Source: an uncultured Clostridia bacterium (lineage in GTDB: Bacteria > Bacillota > Clostridia > Christensenellales > Aristaeellaceae). From it: a stretch of DNA of 64,000 nt. Numbering within the stretch: position 1 is the stretch's first letter; every line of letters starts with the position of its first letter. Below, one piece after another: positions 1-8,925 of this stretch. Position numbers and translations under genes: made by a program. The DNA lies in NCBI GenBank assembly GCA_934667105.1, contig CAKULG010000009.1, forward strand, positions 1 to 64,000. Direction: 5' to 3'. The notes under the pieces are model-generated. The model was given only the letters and a program-made list of their open reading frames with translations, was not told where the DNA came from and searched no databases.

Positions 1-10
1 AATGATGCCC

Positions 11-117
11 TAAATGCAAGACTGCTTTAGCAGACTTGCATTTACAGGGTGTCGAAAATCCTTTTTCGACACCCTGAGGGGCCCCTTTCTTTGGCTTACA
101 AAGAACGGGGCCCCCGC
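11..117. repeat. Three tandem hairpins, the last a Box A palindrome
   Basis: Three palindromes lie side by side. At 11-44 a 15-bp stem with one mismatch has the apex CTGCTTTAGCAG. At 47-74 a stem pairs GGGTGTCGAAAA with TTTTCGACACCC. At 78-117 a Box A-type palindrome is centred on TTTGGCTTACAAAG. They lie 3' of the minus-strand binding-protein gene ending at 166, so they probably end that transcript. The apex of the first hairpin resembles that of element C at 51571 and 59244. Confidence 0.7.
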
Positions 118-165
118 AAATATCCTTGTTTCGTTTTTTACAGTTCTGCGTATTTTCTTTCGTTC

Positions 166-1821
166 TTACTTGTTCACATACGCGTCGTAAGCGCGCTGAA
201 TGATGTCGCGCATCTGGCCGATGCCCTGGTTTTCCAGCTTGGTCTGGAATTCGTCCCACTTTTCATCCACGTCGAAAGCGCCGGTGACAAACTTGGCGCG
301 GTATTCCGCCACGGTGGCGGCCACATCGGCATAAAGGAAAGCGTAATCGTCCTTATCTTCCTCCAGCAGGCTGCACCGGGGCCAAAGATTGCCAGTGGGG
401 TTCCAAATGCCAGCCGCCTGATACATTTCGTAGCCCTTGGCCCGGGCGGAGCCGCCGAAATAGGAATCCATGTCGATATACTTTTCATAGTTGGCCAGCG
501 TGGCGGTATCCATGAAGCACAAGAAGCTGTAAATAGAGGCGTTGGCGGTGGTGGGTTTTTCCTCGGGCACGATAGTCTTATCAAAGACGTACTTGCCTTC
601 ATCGTTGACGCGGATATAGCCGCTGTCGAAGCTATACTCGCCGTAGAGGATACGGGTGTTATTCTGGAAATCGAACATCAGATCCAGGAAGGAGCACAGC
701 TGGGTGGGATCGGCGCACTTTTCGGTGATGACGGCGTAGGGCTGGCGAACGCCGGTGCGCAGGGAGCAGTGCATCAGATAGCGGGCCTGATAGCCGTCGA
801 TGGCGGGGGGCAGCATGGGCTCAAAGCCTTCCACATCGGAGCAGGCATTGAAAACGCCCACCTTGTTTTTCGCGTCCGCCATGATATTGGTGATGGTTTC
901 GGAATTGCCGGTGAAGATTTCGGACCAGATCAAATTTTCTTTGTACCACTTGGAGAAGCTCTTCAGCGCGGCCTTATACATATCCTGGGTGTGCACGAAG
1001 AAGGCTTGGCCGTCGTCGCCGATCATGATGTTCATATCGGCGGTGGAATCCTTGGTGCCAACACCGTACATGCCCATGGCGTGCTCCAGCGTCATGCAGC
1101 CCAGCCACGCGCTCTGCGCGATCATGTAGGGAATTTCGTCGTTATTCGCGCCGTTGCCGTTCATATCGTTATCGCGGAAATAGCGCAGCATATCCTCGAA
1201 TTCATCCAGGGTGGCGGGGGTGTGATCCAGCTGGCGGGCTTCCTTCCAGGCCTTCAGCCATTCGCTGTTCACCATCATCAGGCCCTCGCCGCTGGTGTAG
1301 GCCACGGTTTCGTTGGCGCCCGCCAGATAATACACATGGCCGTCCGGGCTCTGCATATTCTTCAGGATGTCCGGGCGCTTGCTGTATACGTTGTTATAGT
1401 AATTGGGCATGATTTCGGGGTTGGTCAGGTAATCCTCCAGGGGAATCAGCATGCCCGCGCCCGCCATGTCGTTAATATCCGCCACGTTCAGCGTATCCAC
1501 ATACACGCTCATGATGGCGTCGCAGTAATCGTTGTTCAGCAGGCGCAGCTGCAGGGATTCCCGTGTTTCGGGGGCTTCGTAATCGCCCAGATAGACGAAT
1601 TCCAGATTGACGCCCGTCTGCTCCACCAGGGACTGCCAATCCAGGTTTTCACTGATCTTCCGAATATCGTTATCCCGATAGCCGCTGGTGAGAATCTGGA
1701 GCTTCTTCGCATCCGTCACCGGGAAGATCGTTCCCTCCAGGTTCCATTCATAGGCCAGCGCCGAGGGCATGAGGCTGCACACCAGCAGCAGCGCAAGCAG
1801 AATTCGTCCGAGCTTCTTCAT
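166..1821 (-). CDS. Extracellular sugar-binding protein of an LplA-type ABC importer
   Basis: 551 residues with an N-terminal signal peptide (MKKLGRILLALLL, ending near SALAYEW), followed by a family 1 extracellular solute-binding fold of the size typical for LplA/YtcQ proteins. It would capture an oligosaccharide outside the membrane and pass it to the two permeases encoded just upstream (1909-2898 and 2935-3864). A clear lipobox is missing: the only early cysteine, in LLVCSL, has a poor context. The protein may therefore be anchored by an uncleaved signal or released. An 87-base gap separates it from the preceding permease gene. The substrate cannot be read from the sequence. Confidence 0.88.
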   Translation of the reverse strand: MKKLGRILLALLLVCSLMPSALAYEWNLEGTIFPVTDAKKLQILTSGYRDNDIRKISENLDWQSLVEQTGVNLEFVYLGDYEAPETRESLQLRLLNNDYCDAIMSVYVDTLNVADINDMAGAGMLIPLEDYLTNPEIMPNYYNNVYSKRPDILKNMQSPDGHVYYLAGANETVAYTSGEGLMMVNSEWLKAWKEARQLDHTPATLDEFEDMLRYFRDNDMNGNGANNDEIPYMIAQSAWLGCMTLEHAMGMYGVGTKDSTADMNIMIGDDGQAFFVHTQDMYKAALKSFSKWYKENLIWSEIFTGNSETITNIMADAKNKVGVFNACSDVEGFEPMLPPAIDGYQARYLMHCSLRTGVRQPYAVITEKCADPTQLCSFLDLMFDFQNNTRILYGEYSFDSGYIRVNDEGKYVFDKTIVPEEKPTTANASIYSFLCFMDTATLANYEKYIDMDSYFGGSARAKGYEMYQAAGIWNPTGNLWPRCSLLEEDKDDYAFLYADVAATVAEYRAKFVTGAFDVDEKWDEFQTKLENQGIGQMRDIIQRAYDAYVNK

Positions 1822-1908
1822 GATTCATTTCCTTCCTTTCTTAAATCACGGGTTGCTTCCGTGTTTTTAATGATTACAAGCGGCGCGCTTTTCGATCAGG
1901 AACCGGAA

Positions 1909-2898
1909 TCAGCCCTTCACCGCGCCGATCATGATGCCCTGGATGAAATACCGCTGCACAAAGGGATACAGGGCGATCATGGGCACGGAGGATACCACCA
2001 CCACCGCGTATTTGAGCAGCTGCGTTTTGCGGATGCTTTCAATCATCTGTTCGGCGCTTACTTCGCCGCTGTCCAGCGTGGCCGTGGCCTGGGAGGTGAT
2101 GCGCTTGATAAACACCTGCAGCGTCTGGATATTATCGTTGCTGATGTAGATCATGGCGTTGAAATAGCTGTTCCAATGGCCCAGGGCGAAATTCAGCACC
2201 ATCACCGCCAGCACGGGCACGGCCAGGGGGATGGCGAACTGGTGATAATAGCGGAAGATGCCCGCGCCGTCCACGATGGCGGCTTCATAAAGTTCCTCGG
2301 GAATGGAATTTTCGAAATAGGAGCGGGAAATCACCAGGTTGTAGGGCCCCACCAGCACCGGGATAATCAACACCCACACGGTGTTGAGCAACCCCATATC
2401 CTTCAGCACGAAATAGGTGGGAATCACGCCGCCGGAAAAATACATGGTGAACAGAAAAAACAGCACGAAGAAGCGCCGCCCGGGCAGCGTTTTGCGGGAA
2501 AGGGCGAAGCCGGCCGCCGTGGTCACCACCATTTGCAGCGCGGTGCCCACCACGGTGTAAAACAGCGAGTTGCGATAGCCGATCCAGATTTCCCGGGCGC
2601 CCAGCAGGATTTCGTAGGCGTCCACATTCAGCCCCCGGGGCAGCAGGAAAACCTGGCCGCTGCTGATATAGGAGGGATCGGAAACAGAGGAAATGGCCAC
2701 GATGTAAAGCGGATAAAACGCCATCACGGCGATAATCACCAGCAGCACATGAATGACCGCGTTGAGCGCCCGGTCTTCCCGGGCGCCCTGCACGGGGCTT
2801 TCGGGCCGCCGCTTGGGCTTCTGGGGCGGAAGCGACTGCTTCTCGATTTCCTGTTCCTCCGGATTCTTGGGCTTTTTGATCACCGCGTTTATCTGCAT
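1909..2898 (-). CDS. Carbohydrate ABC transporter permease, LplC/MalG type
   Basis: 329 residues. A basic, proline-rich cytoplasmic N-terminus of about 45 residues precedes six predicted membrane segments. The cytoplasmic EAA loop is visible as LYEAAIVDGAGIFRYYHQFA, with the conserved glycine, and docks the ATPase. The C-terminus, FVQRYFIQGIMIGAVKG, is the ending typical of the LplC/YtcP group. It pairs with the permease at 2935-3864, 36 bases upstream. No ATPase gene is in this operon, as is usual for LplABC systems, which borrow a shared MsmX-like ATPase. The MalK-like protein at 42485 is one candidate (inference). Confidence 0.9.
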   Translation of the reverse strand: MQINAVIKKPKNPEEQEIEKQSLPPQKPKRRPESPVQGAREDRALNAVIHVLLVIIAVMAFYPLYIVAISSVSDPSYISSGQVFLLPRGLNVDAYEILLGAREIWIGYRNSLFYTVVGTALQMVVTTAAGFALSRKTLPGRRFFVLFFLFTMYFSGGVIPTYFVLKDMGLLNTVWVLIIPVLVGPYNLVISRSYFENSIPEELYEAAIVDGAGIFRYYHQFAIPLAVPVLAVMVLNFALGHWNSYFNAMIYISNDNIQTLQVFIKRITSQATATLDSGEVSAEQMIESIRKTQLLKYAVVVVSSVPMIALYPFVQRYFIQGIMIGAVKG

Positions 2899-2934
2899 AC
2901 GTTTTTTATCTCCCTGGGGGCGGAAAGGCCCGCC

Positions 2935-3864
2935 TTAAAACAGCGACGAATTGGATACGTGCTTGGATACGAAATTAACGATTAGCAGCGTGGAAAAATT
3001 GATGACGTTTGTAAACAAATCCACCGCCGCAGAATAGCCGTATTGGCGCTTCACCAGGCCGATTTTGTAGGTGTAAGTGCCGATGGTTTCAGAGGTGGCC
3101 AGGTTCAGATCGGTTTGCAGCATGAGCATTTTTTCCGTGGAGGAATTCAGGAATTTCCCCATGCTCATAATCAGCAGCACCACGATGGTGGGCAGGATGG
3201 TGGGCAGATCGATATACCAGATGCGCTTGAGCTTGCTGCAGCCGTCGATCATGGCCGCGTCGGTCAGCTCCTGGCTGATGGAGGTGAGCGCCGCCAGGTA
3301 GATCACCGCGTTATAGCCCACGGAATTCCACACCTCGGAAATCACATACATGGGCCGAACGTATTCCTCCCGGCTCATAAAGGGCACGCCCTCCAGCCCC
3401 AGCTGGCCCAGCAGGATGTTGATGAATCCCGTCGTGTTGCCGCAGAACAGCAGCACAATGCTCATCGTCACCGCCACGGAAACCAGATTGGGGATATAGG
3501 TGAGCATCTGCGCGCCCTTTTTGATGCGCCTGTTCACACAGTTGTGCAGAAGCAGCGCCAGGATGATGGGCAGCGGAAAGGTAAGCTGCGTCAGCAGGCT
3601 GAGCATCAGGGTGTTGACCAGCGTTCTTTCAAAATAGCCCGCCGTGAAAAAGCGGCGGAAGTTTTGCAGGCCCACCCAGGGCGCGGCGGAAATGCTTTGG
3701 CCCAGCTTCATATTTTTGAAGGCCAGCTGCACGCCGTAGAGGGGGTAATAATTAAACAGCAGCGTCACCACCACCGCCGGCAGCAGCAGCGCGTACAGCG
3801 GCCAATGCTGCAAAATGCGCCTGCCCAGGCTGCGCTTCCGCGGGGAAACAACATAAGAACTCAT
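2935..3864 (-). CDS. Carbohydrate ABC transporter permease, LplB/MalF type
   Basis: 309 residues from the ATG at 3864, which is preceded by GGAGAAGG; the open frame continues upstream but without a binding site and into the promoter. About six membrane segments follow a short basic N-terminus. The sequence YYPLYGVQLAFKN after the first segment and the EAA loop around TDAAMIDGCSKLKRIWYIDL mark the LplB/YteP family. The C-terminus NFVSKHVSNSSLF is typical. It is the first gene of the transporter operon, with a good promoter 43 bases upstream. Confidence 0.9.
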   Translation of the reverse strand: MSSYVVSPRKRSLGRRILQHWPLYALLLPAVVVTLLFNYYPLYGVQLAFKNMKLGQSISAAPWVGLQNFRRFFTAGYFERTLVNTLMLSLLTQLTFPLPIILALLLHNCVNRRIKKGAQMLTYIPNLVSVAVTMSIVLLFCGNTTGFINILLGQLGLEGVPFMSREEYVRPMYVISEVWNSVGYNAVIYLAALTSISQELTDAAMIDGCSKLKRIWYIDLPTILPTIVVLLIMSMGKFLNSSTEKMLMLQTDLNLATSETIGTYTYKIGLVKRQYGYSAAVDLFTNVINFSTLLIVNFVSKHVSNSSLF

Positions 3865-3906
3865 GCCTTGTCCTTCTCCAAAATACATTTCGAATTTACA
3901 TTTTTT

Positions 3907-3935
3907 AGTATAATCCACCAGTGGGCAGGGCGCAA
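3907..3935 (-). promoter_or_regulatory. Sigma-A-type promoter of the LplBC/binding-protein operon
   Basis: Read on the minus strand: TTGCGC (3930-3935), a 17-base spacer, then TATACT (3907-3912). It lies between the AraC-type regulator gene and the first permease gene, so the transporter can be transcribed separately from the regulator. Confidence 0.7.
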
Positions 3936-3967
3936 TTGTCTTTTCTTTTAAAACGCTTGCACTTTCT

Positions 3968-5149
3968 TCATCTGCCGGGGCCGCGCATGCGCTGGCGATA
4001 CGCACCGGGAGGCATGCCATAGCTTTTTTTAAACACCCGGGTGAAATAGCATGCGTTGCCAAAGCCGCATTCCGCGGCGATCTGCTCGATGGAATCTGGG
4101 GTGGAACGCAGGCGCTCCTCCGCCAGGGCCATGCGTGCGGCGCTGATATACCCATTAAAGCCCACGCCCGTCTCCCTGCGGAACACCGTGGATAGATACG
4201 AGGAGGATACGCCCACCCACGCGCTCACCGTGTCCAGGCCCAGATCATATTCCGTGAGGTGCTCCCGGATATAGCGGCAGCTGCGGGCCACCAGGCCACT
4301 TTCCGCGCTGCGGTTCATTTCCTGCATTGCGGCATGCAGCCGTTCGCATAGGGCGATAAACCAGGCGATGATATCCGGCGTGGTGTGAAAGGCCAGCAGT
4401 TGCGTGTAGGGATCCTTAAATTCCAGATAGGAATCCACGTCCACCCCCGCGTCGGAGGCGATATGCAGCGCGTACACCGTCAGTTCGATCATCATGCGCT
4501 TGATACTGGTGGGATACAGGCCGTTGGGCCGCTGGGGCGATTGGGCGCGCACCTGCTCCGCGTAGCGCTCCACCTGCCGGCGCAGCCGCGCCATATCCCC
4601 CGCCCGGAACGCTCCCAGCATTTCCTCAAAGGCAGCGGAGGATTGCAGCGTGGGCGCGCTGTACACCCGCTGAATATCCTGGCTGAACACCAGGGGCGTA
4701 TCCAGCGTTTCGGCGGAATAGCGGGCCGCCTCCCGGGCGGCGGCGCTGGAATGGCAGATCTCCGTCAGCGCCCCCGCCGCCGTGCCCACCGCAAGGCGCA
4801 CGCCGCTCAGCCCATGGCGCGAAAAAAACAGGAGCAGCTCCTGCAGGAGCTGCTCCAGCATGGACGAAGTATATTTCCCGAAGAGAAGAATATCCGCCCC
4901 GCCGTCATAATCGGGCGAAACCCGGGCCGAATAGGCGCGATGGCGGAAAAAGCGCTCGCACAGAGCGGGCAGCCGCTCGTATATTTCATGATAAGCGGCG
5001 GCCGTTGCGGGCTTTTCGGGATTGAACGCATACAGGCACCGGTATTCCTCCGCCTCCCGGGGGAAGCCCGCTTCCCAGGCCAGCTCCCGGGCCAGCGCTT
5101 CCTCCTGAAGCAGGTTTCCATTCAGCAGCGTGCGAAGAAAATCCGCCAC
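3968..5149 (-). CDS. AraC-family regulator with YesN-like middle domain
   Basis: 393 residues from a GTG at 5149 preceded by GGAGG. The C-terminal 100 residues hold two helix-turn-helix motifs of the AraC type, with the signature AAECGFGNACYFTRVFKKSY near the end. The first 250 residues resemble the region that follows the receiver in YesN-type response regulators, including a GGDEF-like stretch near GGADILLFG, but there is no receiver domain. It sits directly upstream of the sugar importer, so it most likely controls that operon. It starts 39 bases after the PseF-like gene and may be co-transcribed with it. Confidence 0.85.
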   Translation of the reverse strand: MADFLRTLLNGNLLQEEALARELAWEAGFPREAEEYRCLYAFNPEKPATAAAYHEIYERLPALCERFFRHRAYSARVSPDYDGGADILLFGKYTSSMLEQLLQELLLFFSRHGLSGVRLAVGTAAGALTEICHSSAAAREAARYSAETLDTPLVFSQDIQRVYSAPTLQSSAAFEEMLGAFRAGDMARLRRQVERYAEQVRAQSPQRPNGLYPTSIKRMMIELTVYALHIASDAGVDVDSYLEFKDPYTQLLAFHTTPDIIAWFIALCERLHAAMQEMNRSAESGLVARSCRYIREHLTEYDLGLDTVSAWVGVSSSYLSTVFRRETGVGFNGYISAARMALAEERLRSTPDSIEQIAAECGFGNACYFTRVFKKSYGMPPGAYRQRMRGPGR

Positions 5150-5188
5150 GGCTGTCGCCTCCCTTCTGCGGCGCTTGATGCGGCGCGA

Positions 5189-5878
5189 TTATTTCTGCTG
5201 CTTCTTCATCATCAGGCCGTATTTCATTTCGGCGATTTCCCAATCCTCCAGGTTGTCGATATCCTGAACCTCCAGATCGGACAGCTCGATCATGGCCTTG
5301 CAAGCGGCCGTGCCCTTCCCATAGGTTTCCAGCTTGTAGAAATAGAACTGGCCCGCGTCATGATAGATGGGCTCCAGATCCTGGGTGCGCCACAGGGCGT
5401 ATTCGGGATACTGATAAACAGGCTGACCGTCCCGCAGCACCAGCGCGCGCTGGGGGGGATAGGAATAACGCACGGTGGGGAAGATGGAATCCGCGCCCAT
5501 TTCCTGCATCTGCGCAAAGGCGCTGCGCAGCTTTTCGCCCGTCACCAGGGGCGCGCAGGGATAAATGCAGCACATGTAGTCAAAGGTCTGCCCCCGCTTT
5601 TTGTATTCCCCCAGCACCTCGTTGAGCACGTCGGCGGTGGTGGCGAAATCGTTGGCGGCGGCGGCGCTGCGCATGAAGGGCACGTTGGCGCCGTACTGCC
5701 GGGCGATCTGGGCGATTTCCTCATCGTCCGTGGAGACCATCACCTCGTCGAACAGCCCGCTGTCCAGCGCGGCCTGAATGGAATAGGCCATGATGGGCTT
5801 GCCCAGGAAATCCCGGATGTTCTTGCGCGGAATGCGCTTGCTGCCCCCGCGGGCGGTGATAATGGCGATCTTTTTCAT
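5189..5878 (-). CDS. pseF: CMP-sugar synthetase, pseudaminic acid cytidylyltransferase-like
   Basis: 229 residues from the ATG at 5878, which follows AAGGAGGAAAC; a longer start at 5920 has no binding site. The N-terminus KKIAIITARGGSKRIPRKN is the CTP-binding signature of CMP-nonulosonate synthetases. HDAGQFYFY and the overall length fit PseF (CMP-pseudaminate synthesis) better than NeuA. The protein would activate a nine-carbon sugar acid for transfer to a surface glycan. No PseB, PseC, PseH, PseG or PseI set is nearby, so its substrate must come from elsewhere, or its specificity differs from the name. Confidence 0.82.
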   Translation of the reverse strand: MKKIAIITARGGSKRIPRKNIRDFLGKPIMAYSIQAALDSGLFDEVMVSTDDEEIAQIARQYGANVPFMRSAAAANDFATTADVLNEVLGEYKKRGQTFDYMCCIYPCAPLVTGEKLRSAFAQMQEMGADSIFPTVRYSYPPQRALVLRDGQPVYQYPEYALWRTQDLEPIYHDAGQFYFYKLETYGKGTAACKAMIELSDLEVQDIDNLEDWEIAEMKYGLMMKKQQK

Positions 5879-6033
5879 GGTTGTTTCCTCCTTTTTTATG
5901 ATTAAAGCGATGTTGTGCAAGGGATGCAGCGCGCGTTTCTAAAATGAAGCGGCTGCAATTTCGAACAGATTTTCCCCCGATTCACGGATGAGGCTTGAAG
6001 GCTCTCTGGCGCTAAAACCGGAAGGCTGCAAAC

Positions 6034-6064
6034 GGCAGAAGGCGCGGAAGCCTTCGTTTCTGCC
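6034..6064 (-). terminator. Hairpin after the glycan operon, possible terminator
   Basis: GAAGGC, six bases, GCCTTC, extended outward by GGCA/TGCC with a bulge. It lies 42 bases past the stop of the flippase gene. There is no T-run on the minus strand, so termination is uncertain. The rest of 5879-6105 shows no other convincing signal. Confidence 0.35.
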
Positions 6065-6105
6065 TCCGGTCAATGCGTGGAAGCGCCTACGCAATATTCT
6101 GCGGA

Positions 6106-7701
6106 TTATTGCCGCCCGCCCTCATTCTTTCCCAACAGGGCGCCCAGCTTTCCTTTAATCGCATGGACATAGCGCGACGCGCCTTCCACCTTCAGCAGGC
6201 ACACGCCACAGCCGTATACGCCCACGCCCAGCCCCAGATATACCAGCATTTTCGCCCCCTTTTCCATCGTTCCTGCATTTGCGGAAACGGCGATAACCTG
6301 CTTCACGCCCCATACGGCCACCGCCATCGCCAGTGCACTGACCAGGCATTTCAGGCAATTTTGCAGCATTTCCCGCACAGGGAACCCCTTTAAATATTTC
6401 TTGTTTAAAAGGATATACATCGGCACAATCGCCCAGCTGGAGACGACCGTTGCAATGGCCAGGCCAACATGCGCCAGCACCGGCATCAGCAAAATGTTGA
6501 GCGCAATATTCACCGCCACCGACAGCATCCCCACCAGCGTAAGCACCGCCGCCCGGCCATGGGAATAAACGACGTGGCTCAGAATTACGTTGATAATTCG
6601 GCTGCAACACAGGAATGAATAAATTGCAAAAATAATGCTTGTTTTCGCAGTGGCCGCAGCGTCGAATACCCCGCGCTCATACAGCAGGCTCACAATCTCC
6701 CGCCGCAAAACGACGCTGCCCAGCACCACGGGAATCATAAAGGTCAGCGTATTCAACAGCGCGTTTTTCACTTCGCCGCACAGGGCCTCCTGATCGTTCC
6801 GGGCGACATATTTTGAAATGCGCGGCGTTGCAATGGTGGTTGTGGCGGTTGAAATCAGCAGATAAATGGATTCGTAAATCACGTTGGCATAGCTGAAAGC
6901 GGAAACGGTGCCCGTGGGCAACGAGGAAGCGAAGTTCTTATCGATAATCGTGTTGATATAAGAAAGCGCAAGGCTCAGAAGGCCGGGAAGCACCATAAAA
7001 AACGTTTTCCGAACATGCGGCGTATATTGCAGATTCATTCTGGGCGTATAGCCGCGCTTGCGGCAGGCGATTAAAAGGCAAAGGAAAAACACACCGTTCC
7101 CCAGCGTCAGCGTATAACGAAGGAATATGCTGCCCACCGAAAGACTGGCCAGAATCGTGATAATTTCCGTGATGGAAATAAGCAGATAACAAACGCGCGT
7201 AATCAGGAAATAGCCATGGTAATGCAGATACGCCACAAGCAGAGAACCCAGCGCGAAAAAGACCCGGCTCCATACGCTCCAGCGAAAATAATCCAGCGTC
7301 CGGCCAAACACCTCGCCCGTATAACCAGGAGCGATGAGATGCAGCAGCGGCTCGGCAAAAAGATCCGCCAAAACGCCAATTAGAAGCCCGGAAAGCAGAA
7401 TGAATGAAAAAATCGCATCCTGATACCGCTTGGCAAGCGCGCGATTTTCCCGTTCGATAATTTCGGCGTAAACCGGAGTAAAGGGGGAAGAGAAATGAAA
7501 GATCAGGCCCATCACGATGATGGAAACGGATTCGGACATCAGGAACGCGTCCATCACCTCGCTGGTTCCGTAAAAATTCGCCAGCAGGCTTTCGCGCAGA
7601 AGGCCGATGACTTTCTGCACCAGAATCAGCAGCGTGATAACAAGGGACGTCGCGCCCAATTTCCGGGAAACGCTTTTCTTTTCCGCTTGCAATGTTTTCA
7701 C
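6106..7701 (-). CDS. Lipid-linked glycan flippase, MurJ/MviN family
   Basis: 531 residues starting at GTG 7701, with about 14 membrane segments. The N-terminal segment LGATSLVITLLILVQKVIGL and the phrase ANFYGTSEVMDAFLM are typical of MurJ/MviN proteins of the MOP superfamily. As the last gene of the glycan operon it probably flips the finished lipid-linked oligosaccharide across the membrane (a Wzx role) rather than lipid II. That assignment rests on context. It starts 10 bases after the preceding glycosyltransferase gene. Confidence 0.85.
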   Translation of the reverse strand: MKTLQAEKKSVSRKLGATSLVITLLILVQKVIGLLRESLLANFYGTSEVMDAFLMSESVSIIVMGLIFHFSSPFTPVYAEIIERENRALAKRYQDAIFSFILLSGLLIGVLADLFAEPLLHLIAPGYTGEVFGRTLDYFRWSVWSRVFFALGSLLVAYLHYHGYFLITRVCYLLISITEIITILASLSVGSIFLRYTLTLGNGVFFLCLLIACRKRGYTPRMNLQYTPHVRKTFFMVLPGLLSLALSYINTIIDKNFASSLPTGTVSAFSYANVIYESIYLLISTATTTIATPRISKYVARNDQEALCGEVKNALLNTLTFMIPVVLGSVVLRREIVSLLYERGVFDAAATAKTSIIFAIYSFLCCSRIINVILSHVVYSHGRAAVLTLVGMLSVAVNIALNILLMPVLAHVGLAIATVVSSWAIVPMYILLNKKYLKGFPVREMLQNCLKCLVSALAMAVAVWGVKQVIAVSANAGTMEKGAKMLVYLGLGVGVYGCGVCLLKVEGASRYVHAIKGKLGALLGKNEGGRQ

Positions 7702-7711
7702 CTCTCACCCT

Positions 7712-8875
7712 TTACTGCGCTTTCACCTGCCGCAGCAGTTCAGACAGGAGCAGATGGGGCCGTTTTAAATTAATATACATCCGGTCGCGCAGATCGTCGA
7801 TGGTGATATACGAACTCATATCGTCGATCACGATCTTCATTTTACTTGCGTACGCCTCGGAAAGGACGGTTGAGCAGACCGAGGCGATATATTCCGAATT
7901 TTCCACCGAATCCTTCAGCGATACCTGGCGCACATCCTCCGTTTCCACCGCGCCGCCGTCGAAAATCTGATGAAACGCCGCCATATCCGTGGCCCGCGGG
8001 TGCGGACGCACCTTGCATTTTAAGCCGCGCTTGGCCAGAATATCCAACCGCTCCTTCAGTTCCCGCATCGCCGGCTCCTTTTCCCCGCCCAAATAATAGG
8101 AAAGGAAATAGGCAGGATGCTCCTGCGCCTGATAGCAGGGAAGAAGACGCTTGGAATCGTATATGCGGAAGATTTCTCGCGGGCTGCCGGTTGCGATAAA
8201 CATTTCGGCCGTTTCTTCATTCCAGACGTAGAAACGGGAAAATCTTACATAGGCGCGAATCATGCTGCGCACGGTTTCTCCGTGCATAATGCCGATATAC
8301 AAAACCCGCTTGGATTCGCAGTATTCCGTAAGCAAGCTCGTAGCGAAATCCGATTCCGTCTGGGCGGAAATAATCGCTTTGGGGGCATAGGTGTATATCA
8401 ATTCGCAGCAATGCGCCAGATGAAGCAGCAAATAAAAATTCACATAAAAGGCAGCGGGACGCCGCCGCACAGCCTTCCACCACAGCTTCGCCCCCTGACG
8501 ATCCAGCCGCGCGCCCGCATAGCGCGCAAGGCCGCTCGCCGGCCGGGTGTGCGTTTGCATTTGAGGGAATTCCGCCGTCAGTTCCGGCGGCAGATCCTCC
8601 ATCATGATTTTCAGAAAAACCTGCTCCGGGCAAAAGCACACCGCGTCGCAGGGACTTTTCTTCCCGGGAAACAAATTGCGCGCCCGAAAAAACAGCAGCG
8701 CGGGCAGGGCCAAAAGCATGGCCGGAATTTCACGCTTCATTTTCTCCAGCAGCGAACGCTGCGCGCCCAGATTTCTTCCCTGATAATGAAAATACGCGCG
8801 GTCAATATCGTCCCGTGGCGCGCCCAACCGGTTCATCAGCGCCTTTTCCATTTCTCTCCGTTCGATCCAGTTCAT
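7712..8875 (-). CDS. Putative GT-B-fold glycosyltransferase of the surface-glycan operon
   Basis: 387 residues; the start at 8875 follows AAGGAGG. No membrane segments except a possible hydrophobic patch near LLALPALLFF. The C-terminal half carries KVRPHPRATD and, about 50 residues later, VCSTVLSEAY. This HPR...S..SE arrangement is seen in the nucleotide-sugar site of polysialyltransferase-like and CDP-glycerol-type transferases. With a CMP-sugar synthetase in the same cluster, it is a candidate for transferring the CMP-activated nonulosonate. That link is inference; the family could not be named with certainty. Confidence 0.55.
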   Translation of the reverse strand: MNWIERREMEKALMNRLGAPRDDIDRAYFHYQGRNLGAQRSLLEKMKREIPAMLLALPALLFFRARNLFPGKKSPCDAVCFCPEQVFLKIMMEDLPPELTAEFPQMQTHTRPASGLARYAGARLDRQGAKLWWKAVRRRPAAFYVNFYLLLHLAHCCELIYTYAPKAIISAQTESDFATSLLTEYCESKRVLYIGIMHGETVRSMIRAYVRFSRFYVWNEETAEMFIATGSPREIFRIYDSKRLLPCYQAQEHPAYFLSYYLGGEKEPAMRELKERLDILAKRGLKCKVRPHPRATDMAAFHQIFDGGAVETEDVRQVSLKDSVENSEYIASVCSTVLSEAYASKMKIVIDDMSSYITIDDLRDRMYINLKRPHLLLSELLRQVKAQ

Positions 8876-8925
8876 CCGTCTCGCCTCCTTCGCATTTCTT
8901 CTCCGTCTTCCGGCGCGTCCTTCGC

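Noticed and set aside
49..2985. Very long open frame on the plus strand over the importer genes
   Set aside because: It is antisense to two clearly recognised genes, is rich in His/Gly/Ala as expected from reverse-frame GC-rich DNA, and has no domain or ribosome site.
6106..7701. Housekeeping lipid II flippase MurJ
   Set aside because: The family is right, but its place at the end of a glycan operon favours a Wzx role, so the murJ symbol was not given.
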